Source of the DNA: Mobiluncus sp963511525
GTDB taxonomy: Bacteria > Actinomycetota > Actinomycetes > Actinomycetales > Actinomycetaceae
NCBI RefSeq assembly: GCF_963511525.1
Contig: NZ_CAUPIY010000002.1
Span: 180,812-244,811, forward strand
DNA length: 64,000 nt
Direction of reading: 5' to 3'
Shown: positions 7,750-16,033 of the stretch, piece after piece
Position numbering within the stretch: position 1 is the stretch's first letter
Layout: the number at the start of each line of letters is the position of its first letter
Notes under the pieces: model-generated
Told to the model about the DNA's origin: nothing
The model's database searches: none
Seen by the model: only the letters and a program-made list of their open reading frames with translations
Translations under genes and position numbers: made by a program

Positions 7750-9324
7750 GTGAAGTTGGTGAGTGACACAGCGAAGCGGGGGGTTCCCGTCCGGTTCTGT
7801 TTCCTGACGGGAGGCACGAAGCCCCAGGACGTAGTCAGTCTGGCCGAATTTTTGGATACCGCGATTGAGCCTTTTCTGACTACTGAGGAAGAACTCGCCC
7901 GCAGCGGTCGGGAAATCGCGGACGACTACGACTGGGAGGCAGCGTTAGCGGAAGTCCGCGCCGAGGATGACACGCAAACCCCGGACTTGCCCACGGAATC
8001 GGACCTGCCCGAACAACCTGCTGAGACCGCCCCCGACGCTACCGACACCGAAAAACCCGTAGGCGGAGCTTTTGAGGGCGACCCCGCGGACGTACCCCCC
8101 AGCGAGTTTGTCCGCAAAATCCTGGTTCCCATCGCTCCGGGAGTCGATCCGGAACAGGCCCGCCACACCCTGCGGTCACGCTTGAACGGTCCCCTGCCAG
8201 CCAAAACCGACTTGATTATGCAGACCTCCGGCTCCCAGACCGGCAACGGGCACTTGGTGGCGATTTCCGCCAGCGCTCTGGTGTCCTCCGCCCGGTCGAC
8301 CCTGGCTGCCCTAGGCGGGCCGGGCCGCTGGATTCTGGCACTGCCGACCCATCACGTGGCCGGGCTGCAGGTGTTGACCCGTTCGCTCATTTCCGGGACG
8401 AAACCTGTCATTGTGGATACTACTAAAGGATTTAAGCCTGCCAGCCTGGTGCGCGCGGTGGAACGTGCCACCAAGGATTCAACCCTGCCGGTGTATCTGT
8501 CGTTGGTGCCCACCCAGGTGTCAAAGATTTTGGACGAGGGCGGGGACGCGGTCGCGGCTTTGGCGAAAGTGGACACCATCTTGGTCGGGGGTGCTGCGTT
8601 TACCCCGTTCCTGGCCGACCGGGCGAAAGCCGTGGGCTGGCACGTGGTAGAAACCTACGGAATGACCGAAACCTGCGGGGGATGCGTCTATGACGGGATT
8701 CCCCTGCTCGGTACCCAAGTTTCGACCGTGGGCGATACCGTGTGGATTACCGGCACGTCTTTGATGGAGGGCTACGTTGAGAAACCGCCGGCCGGAGTCG
8801 ATCCCGCGGAGGTTTCGCCGTGGATTCAGATGGGGCCGCGCCGCTGGTTTAAGACTTCCGACACCGGCCGTATGGAGGGTCCGCGCCTGATTATCCAGGG
8901 CCGTACCGATGATGTCATCAACACCGGCGGGGTAAAGGTTCATGCTTCCGCAGTGGAACAGGCCTCGTTAAGTGTGACGGGGGTTGGTCAAGTGTGTGTG
9001 GTCGGGCTGCCCGATGCCCGCTGGGGCGAGCTGGTCACCGCGGTGGTGGTGCCTGGAGACGACCTCGACGTGGATTTGCTAGCCCCGATGTTGGGCTCCC
9101 CGGCTTCCTTGGGGATTCGCGGGAAAGACGGAACTTCTGAGCCGGATTCTCTGGCGGCGCGGATTCGCACCGCCGTCACCGCGGAACTCGGTGCCGCCCA
9201 CGCTCCCCGCGTGGTCGTGGTCGTGCAGCACCTGCCCACGTTAGGGCCGGGCAAGGTGGCTCGTCACGAGGTTACCGAGCTGGCGAAACGGGAACTTCGC
9301 GCCGGTCGCGCCTGGGTGCGCTAA
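7750..9324 (+). CDS. menE: o-Succinylbenzoate-CoA ligase
   Basis: An ANL-superfamily adenylating enzyme that activates o-succinylbenzoate with ATP and CoA, the step between MenC and MenB. It is 524 residues from GTG 7750; GTG 7759 is a close alternative. Visible motifs are the A3-type loop TSGSQTGNGHLV at about 159-170, ETYGMTETCGG near 302-312, the hinge GRTDDVINTGGVKV near 388-401, and the C-terminal catalytic lysine in GPGKVARHEV. Two oddities stand out. The P-loop lacks the usual Gly-x-Pro-Lys ending, and an acidic, proline-rich insertion (about residues 65-118) precedes the core, making it longer than typical MenE. It stands opposite the DUF3048 gene. With menA, menB and menC in the same window, the identity is well supported. 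Confidence 0.88.
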   Translation: MKLVSDTAKRGVPVRFCFLTGGTKPQDVVSLAEFLDTAIEPFLTTEEELARSGREIADDYDWEAALAEVRAEDDTQTPDLPTESDLPEQPAETAPDATDTEKPVGGAFEGDPADVPPSEFVRKILVPIAPGVDPEQARHTLRSRLNGPLPAKTDLIMQTSGSQTGNGHLVAISASALVSSARSTLAALGGPGRWILALPTHHVAGLQVLTRSLISGTKPVIVDTTKGFKPASLVRAVERATKDSTLPVYLSLVPTQVSKILDEGGDAVAALAKVDTILVGGAAFTPFLADRAKAVGWHVVETYGMTETCGGCVYDGIPLLGTQVSTVGDTVWITGTSLMEGYVEKPPAGVDPAEVSPWIQMGPRRWFKTSDTGRMEGPRLIIQGRTDDVINTGGVKVHASAVEQASLSVTGVGQVCVVGLPDARWGELVTAVVVPGDDLDVDLLAPMLGSPASLGIRGKDGTSEPDSLAARIRTAVTAELGAAHAPRVVVVVQHLPTLGPGKVARHEVTELAKRELRAGRAWVR

Positions 9325-9349
9325 CCGAGCCCCGCAGGGTCGGGCGGGC

Positions 9350-9742
9350 TTAGGACTTTGCTCGGGAGCGCTGTAAGGAGTTCCGGATCAGCCCTGCTAT
9401 GAGGTTGGGGATGAATGTGAAACCGACATAGATGCCGGTGAACAGGAAAAATTCATCCCAGTAGACGCTGAGGTTAGAGGCAGCGTCCATCGCCAGAAAA
9501 AAGTGCGGAATAAAGAGTACTACCGGCGCGATGAGCCACCACAGTGACCAGCCGTTGGCAATCCCGTCTGCAACCCCGCATCCCAGTCCCAACAACGGTA
9601 GCGCCAGATAGAAAATCATCAAAATCCACCCGAAACCGCCATCGCCTACAGACTTAAAAATCGGTTGGGTCACATAGGGCAAAGCCAGGAACAGCACGGC
9701 ATAAGCCGCTAAGAGAATCCAACGTGATTTGGAGTTAGACAT
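9350..9742 (-). CDS. Small integral membrane protein
   Basis: About 130 residues from the ATG at 9742, which has a strong ribosome binding site (AAGGAGAGG) at the right distance; an upstream in-frame start at 9784 lacks one. Four hydrophobic segments are predicted (roughly residues 7-25, 36-56, 65-83 and 95-118), with a short basic C-terminus. No family is recognised. It converges on menE and is divergent from the PLDc_N protein, with about 160 bases between the two starts that must hold both promoters. Confidence 0.7.
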   Translation of the reverse strand: MSNSKSRWILLAAYAVLFLALPYVTQPIFKSVGDGGFGWILMIFYLALPLLGLGCGVADGIANGWSLWWLIAPVVLFIPHFFLAMDAASNLSVYWDEFFLFTGIYVGFTFIPNLIAGLIRNSLQRSRAKS

Positions 9743-9904
9743 CTGCGACCTCTCCTTTGCGAATGAAAACCATTTGAAAACCATGATACCGGCCGCTCGC
9801 CCTCTCCGCCCTTTTTATGCCATTTCCTCCGTTGGCTATCAGCCCGGCATGTCCAGAAATCGACAAAACAAGAAAGACCACGGTTTTTACGTTAAGATGA
9901 AGCC

Positions 9905-10387
9905 GTGGCCAGAGTTTTGTTGTTTATCTTGTGGTTGGCGCTGACCCTGTATGCGCTGATTGATTGCATTCGCACTCCGAAAGATAATATGCCCGGCAAG
10001 GTACCGAAGATTTTGTGGATTTTGCTGATTTTGTTGCTGAGCCCTATCGGGGCGATTGCGTGGATAATCGTGTCGCGAGTCGCCGCTGCCGAAGCCAAAG
10101 GCGGGGTTATCGAGCCGAATATCTGGTCCAGTGAGGAATCCGTACCCCTCAGTTTCGGGCGAAAACCCACCCCGGAGCAGCCTAGCGCTCCTGATGACGA
10201 CCCGGAGTTCCTTGAGGAAGTCAGCCGGAAACTGCGTGAGAAACAGCGTGAAGAATACGAAAGCAAGAAGCGAGCGAAAGAGGACGAAAAACTCCAACCC
10301 CGCCCGGATGAAAAGTCCGGCACAGAGAAGCCTACTGACCCGGAAAATCCGCCGGATTCCGCGGACTCCCCCGAAACGAAATCCTAA
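9905..10387 (+). CDS. PLDc_N-domain membrane protein
   Basis: A 160-residue protein from GTG 9905. It has two transmembrane helices (about 2-20 and 35-58) separated by DCIRTPKDNMPGK, matching the phospholipase-D/nuclease N-terminal (PLDc_N) domain found alone in many Actinobacteria. The following 100 residues are strongly charged and probably disordered, rich in E, K and P. It has no HKD catalytic motif, so it is not itself a phospholipase. Function is unknown; such proteins are usually annotated by domain only. It converges on the AI-2E permease gene. Confidence 0.78.
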   Translation: MARVLLFILWLALTLYALIDCIRTPKDNMPGKVPKILWILLILLLSPIGAIAWIIVSRVAAAEAKGGVIEPNIWSSEESVPLSFGRKPTPEQPSAPDDDPEFLEEVSRKLREKQREEYESKKRAKEDEKLQPRPDEKSGTEKPTDPENPPDSADSPETKS

Positions 10388-10489
10388 CCACCCGGGCTTG
10401 TGCCCCCGTCAGCAAACCGCGAGCATCCGGTTGGCCCGGGATCACCGCGCGCACCGAGCAACCCCGAGATGCGCAGCGGACAGCACGCA

Positions 10490-10547
10490 CCGGCCTGCTG
10501 AACCGGAAACACTCCTGACCTGCCACGAAGCGATAGTAGCAGGCCGG
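10490..10547. terminator. Inverted repeat between convergent genes
   Basis: CCGGCCTGCT at 10490-10499 is repeated in exact inverse at 10538-10547, with 38 bases between the arms. It lies between the convergent PLDc_N and AI-2E genes, where a shared terminator would be expected. There is no U-tract on either strand, so the call is tentative. Confidence 0.35.
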
Positions 10548-10551
10548 ACGG

Positions 10552-11961
10552 CTATTCCTCAGTTTTCTCGGAAGGTTCGGCCTTATTGGCCTTATCTTTT
10601 TCAGCCTTTTCAGCGGCTTGCTCCAAAGCCTCCTGGTTCAGCTCCTCCAGGGTGGCTTGCGCCCGGGCGCGCTCTTTCTCAGCCGCGTCCTGGATTTGTT
10701 CCTCACGCAACCGAGTATCGATGCTCGGGGGTTTCCCGGTGGAATCGTCCAAACCGTCACCGTCACGGTCACGCGATTTGCGGCTGGACACCAGGGAGGT
10801 GGGCTCGTCGGAAGGCCGGAAGAACACATCAATCCAGGCCGTGCGCGGGTCGGAATCCACGAAGATAGCTTTGAAGAACAGCGTGAGAGGCACCGCCAGA
10901 ATCGCGCCGAGCGGGCCCATCACCGTGGACCACACCATCAAGGACAGGAAGGAAACGGTGGCGTTCAAGCCCACCGCGTTGCCGGCGATGCGAGGCTGCA
11001 AAATGTTCAAGAACAGCATCGACGCGACCATGTAGCCGATGAAGACCCCGACGGCCGGCCACACCCCGCCCAGCGCCAAAGCCAGCAGAATCGGGGGAAT
11101 CATGGAAAGGATGAATCCCACCGCGGGAATGTAGTTCGCCACAAAAGCGAGGATGCCCCAGGTCCAGGGGGTCGGCACGCCAAACACATAGAGAATTCCG
11201 ACGTCCACCAGCGCCACGACAGCACCAAAAACGGTGGTCATCAGGAAGTAAGTCCGCACCCGCAGGGAGAAGTTGCGCAGTGCGATGGCAAAACCTGGCG
11301 CGTAGGAAGCCAGCTCAGCGGCGCGACGGCGCACCACCACGATGTCTCCGACCACAAAAATCGCCACCATGATGATAAAGAACAGGGTGGTTCCCGCGCC
11401 ACTAATCTGGTTAGCGAAACCGGACAGATAAGAAAATATCCGGTTGATATCCACGTTCTTCCAGGAATCCAACACAGCGGAAGTGTCCAGGCCGCGCTGA
11501 TCCAACTGACTGATGGCGTTCTCATAGAGTGCCTGGAACTTTGAGCCGTAGCGGGGTAACTCCGTGACCATCGCGGTGATGGCAATCGCAATCAACCCCA
11601 GCATGACAAAGAGAATGGCGAACAGCAGCACGATGTTGACCAAAGCCGCCAAACCGACCGGCCAGCGGTGGCGAATCAGCCACTCCGAAACCGGGCGCAC
11701 CGCCAAAGCCAGCGAAAACGCCAGGAAAGTCGGCATGAACACCCCGGCTATCTGTGCTAAGAGGAAAATAATCAGCGCGCTGGCAGCCAGCGCGAAAGCG
11801 AAGCGCATCCCGGTGGGCCAGGCCGCCAAGCCGGAGGCTGTCGCCTCTGAAGCCTTTACTTCTACGGTGTTGCCCGCATCTGCAGTGCTACTCGACTCGT
11901 CACCGGGGGCACCAGACTTTACCGCCTGAACCATCCCTTTGGCCTTATCTATCATTCCCAT
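10552..11961 (-). CDS. AI-2E family transporter (putative permease)
   Basis: A 469-residue polytopic protein. After about 45 soluble residues come paired helices (55-85, 105-130), a central amphipathic region (about 135-190) and four to five further helices to about residue 375. This is the standard arrangement of the AI-2E/PerM family (residues such as PxWxWGxLxFxxNYIPxxG are seen as PWTWGILAFVANYIPAVG). The C-terminal 90 residues are charged and coiled-coil-like, rich in E, A and K. Family members export diverse small molecules or ions, and only a few handle autoinducer-2, so substrate is unknown. The gene follows rpoC on the same strand, after the predicted rpoBC terminator. Confidence 0.85.
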   Translation of the reverse strand: MGMIDKAKGMVQAVKSGAPGDESSSTADAGNTVEVKASEATASGLAAWPTGMRFAFALAASALIIFLLAQIAGVFMPTFLAFSLALAVRPVSEWLIRHRWPVGLAALVNIVLLFAILFVMLGLIAIAITAMVTELPRYGSKFQALYENAISQLDQRGLDTSAVLDSWKNVDINRIFSYLSGFANQISGAGTTLFFIIMVAIFVVGDIVVVRRRAAELASYAPGFAIALRNFSLRVRTYFLMTTVFGAVVALVDVGILYVFGVPTPWTWGILAFVANYIPAVGFILSMIPPILLALALGGVWPAVGVFIGYMVASMLFLNILQPRIAGNAVGLNATVSFLSLMVWSTVMGPLGAILAVPLTLFFKAIFVDSDPRTAWIDVFFRPSDEPTSLVSSRKSRDRDGDGLDDSTGKPPSIDTRLREEQIQDAAEKERARAQATLEELNQEALEQAAEKAEKDKANKAEPSEKTEE

Positions 11962-11987
11962 AGGAATAACCTTACCAACCTAGCGGC

Positions 11988-12036
11988 AAAAAATTGAAGT
12001 TCCCGGCCCGCCAACCGCAGCTGGCGAACCGGGAAC
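11988..12036 (-). terminator. Rho-independent terminator of rpoBC
   Basis: On the minus strand, downstream of rpoC, GTTCCCGG (12036-12029) pairs with CCGGGAAC (12006-11999). An inner CGCCA/TGGCG pairing extends it, and TTCAATTTTTT follows immediately. This is a classical stem plus U-tract and separates rpoBC from the AI-2E gene. Confidence 0.72.
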
Positions 12037-12100
12037 CCCGAAACTATTGAATTAAACCCGATTCAGCCCTGTAATCACAGGTCACCGGGCATTTTCGACC

Positions 12101-15100
12101 CTACCCCCACGGGTGTTCAAAGTCGAAGTGACCTTCGGTGTCGTCGAACAGTCCGAATCCGGTCGTGTCGCTGTAAGGCAGCTGCGACATCAGCATCTCG
12201 TGACCGCTCTCGGAAGGCTTGATTTCCACGCGGCGGTAACGGCCCAGGCCGGTACCGGCCGGAATCAGCTTGCCCAGGATGACGTTTTCTTTCAGGCCCG
12301 ACAGCGGGTCGTCGATGCCTTCCATTGCCGCGTTGGTCAGGACCTTCGTGGTTTCCTGGAAAGAAGCCGCGGACAGCCAAGAATCGGTGGCCAAGGACGC
12401 CTTGGTGATACCCATCAGCTCGGAACGTGCCGAGGCGGGCTGCTTGCCCTGCGCCACGACCCGCTTGTTTTCCTCGCGGAACTTCGCCTGGTCGATGAGC
12501 TGACCGGGCAGCAACATGGTGTCGCCCGACTCCAGCACGGTGACGCGGCGCAGCATCTGGCGCACGATAACCTCGATATGCTTGGCGTGAATATCCACGC
12601 CCTGGCTGTGGTAAACCTGCTGCACTTCGTTGACCAAGGAACGCTGGGTTTCGGCTTGGCCTTTCACTCGCAGCAGTTTCTTCGGGTCGATGGGCCCCTG
12701 GGTCAGGCGGTCGCCCACCTCCAGGTGATCGCCGTCCGCAACCAACAGAGCCTGGCGGCGAGACACCTCGATGACCAGGTCTTCCTTGCCGTCGTCACGA
12801 GTGATGATAACTTCGCGCGGGCCGGACGGGTCGTCGTTTATCTTCACCCGGCCGGCAGCCTCGGTAATGGTCGCTTCACCCTTGGGGGTACGCGCCTCAA
12901 ACAGCTCCTGCACACGCGGCAGACCCTGGGTAATATCGGCCGCCGAAGCCGCACCACCGGTGTGGAAGGTACGCATCGTCAGCTGGGTACCGGGCTCGCC
13001 GATGGACTGAGCAGCGATAATACCGACAGCCTCGCCAATATCCACGCGCTTGCCGGTAGCCAGGGACCGCCCGTAGCAGGCGGCGCAGGTACCAATCGCC
13101 GCATCACAGGTCAGCACGGAACGCACCTTAATCTGGGTGATACCGGCTTTGAGCAGTTTCTTAATCGCTACGTCACCGACATCTTGACCGGCTTCAAGCA
13201 CCACGTTTCCGGCTTCGTCCACCGCGTCAACAGCTAGGGTCCGTGCAAAAGCGGTGGTCTCGACCAGTTCGTCGGGCTCGACTTGGCCATCGTCGTTGAC
13301 CGAACCGATGGTGATGTTCAGTCCCTTGCGGGTGCCGCAGTCTTCCTCGCGGATAATGACGTCCTGAGACACGTCCACCAGACGCCGGGTCAGGTAGCCG
13401 GATTCCGCGGTACGCAAAGCGGTATCGGCCAGACCCTTGCGGGCGCCGTGGGTCGCGATGAAGTATTCCAGCACGGACAGACCCTCGCGGTAGTTCGACT
13501 TAATCGGGCGCTCAATCAAGCGCTGCTTCGGGTCGGACACCAGACCGCGCATACCGGCAATCTGTTGAATCTGGGACCAGTTACCGCGCGCCCCGGACTT
13601 CACCATGCGGTACACATTGTTGCGTTCGGGGAAGTTATCACGCATTTCTTCGGCCACTTCATTCGTGCACGCCCGCCACAGGTCAATCAAGGCGCTGTAG
13701 CGTTCGTCCTCGGTGATAGCACCCAGGTCGTAGTCAGCTTGCACGTCAGAAGCGAGGTTTTCGTACTTTTCCAAAATGGCGGGCTTGGTCGAGGGCGGCA
13801 CCACGTCCGTGAAGGAAATCGTGATCCCCGACCAGGTAGACCAGTGGAAACCGAAGGACTTGAGCGCATCCAGGGACACCTCAATATCGGCCTTTTGATA
13901 CAGTTCCGCCAGGTCATTGACGATTTTCCCGAGCTTCTTTTTCTCTACCACGTAGTTCACGAACGGGTAGTCGCGCGGCAGCGAGTCATTAAAGATAACC
14001 CGACCCAGGGAGGTTTCCAGCTCAAAGCGGTCTCCCGGCTGCCACCCCTCGGGCATTGTCATGTCCTCTGGCGGTAAGTCGCCCGGTTCCATGCGGATTA
14101 CGCAGGTTTCCTGCAAAGCCAGGTCATCGTTGTCGTAAGCCAGGCGGGCTTCGGCGGGGCTGGAGTAGTACTTCAACACCCGGTTACCGTCAGGATCAAA
14201 CCGCGGGTTATGCACCATTTCCGGATCTTCGTCCGAGGTCAAGTGATAGATACCGATAATCATGTCCTGGGAAGGCATGGTCACCGGACGGCCGTCCGAG
14301 GGCTTCAAGATATTGTTAGACGACAGCATCAGCACGCGCGCCTCAGCTTGGGCTTCGGCGGACAGGGGAACGTGGACCGCCATTTGGTCGCCGTCAAAGT
14401 CCGCGTTGAACGCGCCACACACCAGCGGGTGCAGCTGAATCGCTTTGCCTTCCACCAGCAGCGGCTCGAAAGCCTGGATACCCAAACGGTGCAGGGTTGG
14501 CGCCCGGTTCAGCAACACCGGGTGGTTGGTGATAACCTCGTCCAAAACGTCCCAGACCTGGGGGTTTTGCCGCTCCACCATGCGCTTGGCAGCTTTGACG
14601 TTCTTCGCGTCCCCGTTTTCCACCAACACCTTCATCACGAAAGGCTTGAACAGTTCCAGAGCCATCGTCTTGGGCAAACCGCACTGGTGCAGCTTCAACT
14701 GCGGACCGACCACGATGACGGAACGACCCGAGTAATCCACGCGCTTGCCCAGCAAGTTCTGACGGAAACGTCCCTGCTTGCCCTTGAGCATATCGGACAG
14801 GGACTTCAACGGACGGTTGCCCGGACCCGTCACCGGCCGACCACGCCGACCGTTGTCAAACAGGGCGTCCACGGCCTCTTGCAGCATGCGCTTCTCGTTG
14901 TTGACGATGATGTCCGGAGCGTTCAAATCCTGCAAGCGGCGCAGACGGTTGTTGCGGTTGATGACGCGACGGTACAGGTCGTTCAGGTCAGAAGTCGCGA
15001 AACGTCCGCCGTCCAGCTGCACCATCGGGCGCAGGTCCGGGGGAATGACCGGAATCGAGTCCAACACCATCGCCGAGGCCGGTTTTCCGGTCTGGAGGAA

Positions 15101-16003
15101 AGCGTTAATGACTTTCAAACGCTTCAGGGCGCGGGTTTTCTGTTGACCGGACTTGCTCTCCACGACCTCTTTCAAGGCCTCAGCTTCAGCTTCCAGGTCG
15201 AAAGATTCCAGACGATCCTTCACCGCCTGGGCGCCCATGCCACCCTTGAAATAGGTGCCGTACAGGGCATACATTTCGCGGTACACCAGCTCGTTGCCCT
15301 CCAGGTCGCCGACCTTCAGGCTCTTGAACCGTTCCCAAACTTCGTCATGCAGTTTCAGGTCAGATTCGGCCTGGTGGCGAATGGCGCGCATTTCCTTTTC
15401 GCCGTTGCGCTTGACCTTGTCGATTTCGGATTTCTCGGCGCCGTCCTTTTCCAGCGCCGCCATATCCTGTTCCATCTTTTGGGCGCGCTTTTCGACGTCC
15501 AGGTCGCGGTTCTTTTCGAGTTGTTCACGAGCCAGGTCGGATTCCTTTTGCATATCGGCAAGGTCCTTGTGGCGGCGTTCCTCGTCAACCTCGGTAATCA
15601 TGTAAGCCGCGAAGTAAATGACCTTTTCCAGGTCCTTCGGAGCGATATTCAGCAGGTAACCGAGCCGGGAGGGTACGCCCTTGAAGTACCAAATATGCGT
15701 CACCGGGGCAGCCAGCTTGATGTGACCCATCCGCTCGCGACGCACCTTGGAACGGGTGACTTCCACCCCGCAGCGTTCGCAGACAATGCCCTTGTAACGC
15801 ACGCGCTTGTACTTGCCACAGGCGCATTCCCAGTCGCGGGTCGGCCCGAAAATCCGTTCGTCGAACAAGCCGTCCTTTTCCGGCTTCAGCGTCCGGTAGT
15901 TGATGGTTTCCGGCTTTTTAACTTCGCCGTGGGACCAGCCGTTGATGTCATCCTCGGTCGCTAAACCGATGTGCAACTTGTCAAACTTGTTTGCATCCAA
16001 CAT
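12101..16003 (-). CDS. rpoC: DNA-directed RNA polymerase subunit beta'
   Basis: Catalytic subunit of RNA polymerase, 1300 residues, full length for an actinobacterial beta'. The start ATG at 16003 is preceded by GAGGAAAG. Visible landmarks are the first zinc site with four cysteines at about residues 58-78 (CACG ... CERCG) and RKRVDYSGRSVI-type sequence (KRVDYSGRSVIVVGP). The active-site NADFDGDQMAVH falls near residues 532-543. The second zinc site (CDAAIGTCAACYG) is near 965-980, followed by GEPGTQLTMRTFHTGG of the trigger-loop region. A coiled, charged insertion around residues 140-215 is the lineage-specific segment typical of Actinobacteria. It lies 30 bases downstream of rpoB in a two-gene operon. 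Confidence 0.99.
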   Translation of the reverse strand: MLDANKFDKLHIGLATEDDINGWSHGEVKKPETINYRTLKPEKDGLFDERIFGPTRDWECACGKYKRVRYKGIVCERCGVEVTRSKVRRERMGHIKLAAPVTHIWYFKGVPSRLGYLLNIAPKDLEKVIYFAAYMITEVDEERRHKDLADMQKESDLAREQLEKNRDLDVEKRAQKMEQDMAALEKDGAEKSEIDKVKRNGEKEMRAIRHQAESDLKLHDEVWERFKSLKVGDLEGNELVYREMYALYGTYFKGGMGAQAVKDRLESFDLEAEAEALKEVVESKSGQQKTRALKRLKVINAFLQTGKPASAMVLDSIPVIPPDLRPMVQLDGGRFATSDLNDLYRRVINRNNRLRRLQDLNAPDIIVNNEKRMLQEAVDALFDNGRRGRPVTGPGNRPLKSLSDMLKGKQGRFRQNLLGKRVDYSGRSVIVVGPQLKLHQCGLPKTMALELFKPFVMKVLVENGDAKNVKAAKRMVERQNPQVWDVLDEVITNHPVLLNRAPTLHRLGIQAFEPLLVEGKAIQLHPLVCGAFNADFDGDQMAVHVPLSAEAQAEARVLMLSSNNILKPSDGRPVTMPSQDMIIGIYHLTSDEDPEMVHNPRFDPDGNRVLKYYSSPAEARLAYDNDDLALQETCVIRMEPGDLPPEDMTMPEGWQPGDRFELETSLGRVIFNDSLPRDYPFVNYVVEKKKLGKIVNDLAELYQKADIEVSLDALKSFGFHWSTWSGITISFTDVVPPSTKPAILEKYENLASDVQADYDLGAITEDERYSALIDLWRACTNEVAEEMRDNFPERNNVYRMVKSGARGNWSQIQQIAGMRGLVSDPKQRLIERPIKSNYREGLSVLEYFIATHGARKGLADTALRTAESGYLTRRLVDVSQDVIIREEDCGTRKGLNITIGSVNDDGQVEPDELVETTAFARTLAVDAVDEAGNVVLEAGQDVGDVAIKKLLKAGITQIKVRSVLTCDAAIGTCAACYGRSLATGKRVDIGEAVGIIAAQSIGEPGTQLTMRTFHTGGAASAADITQGLPRVQELFEARTPKGEATITEAAGRVKINDDPSGPREVIITRDDGKEDLVIEVSRRQALLVADGDHLEVGDRLTQGPIDPKKLLRVKGQAETQRSLVNEVQQVYHSQGVDIHAKHIEVIVRQMLRRVTVLESGDTMLLPGQLIDQAKFREENKRVVAQGKQPASARSELMGITKASLATDSWLSAASFQETTKVLTNAAMEGIDDPLSGLKENVILGKLIPAGTGLGRYRRVEIKPSESGHEMLMSQLPYSDTTGFGLFDDTEGHFDFEHPWG

Positions 16004-16033
16004 TTGTGTTCTTTCCTCTTCTTCCGGTCCGTC

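Noticed and set aside
14210..15964. A 584-codon open frame opposite rpoC, and similar long frames opposite rpoB (16295-17803) and the opp ATPase gene (47402-49108).
   Set aside because: They are antisense shadows of strongly conserved genes in GC-rich DNA. Their products show no domains, only biased composition.
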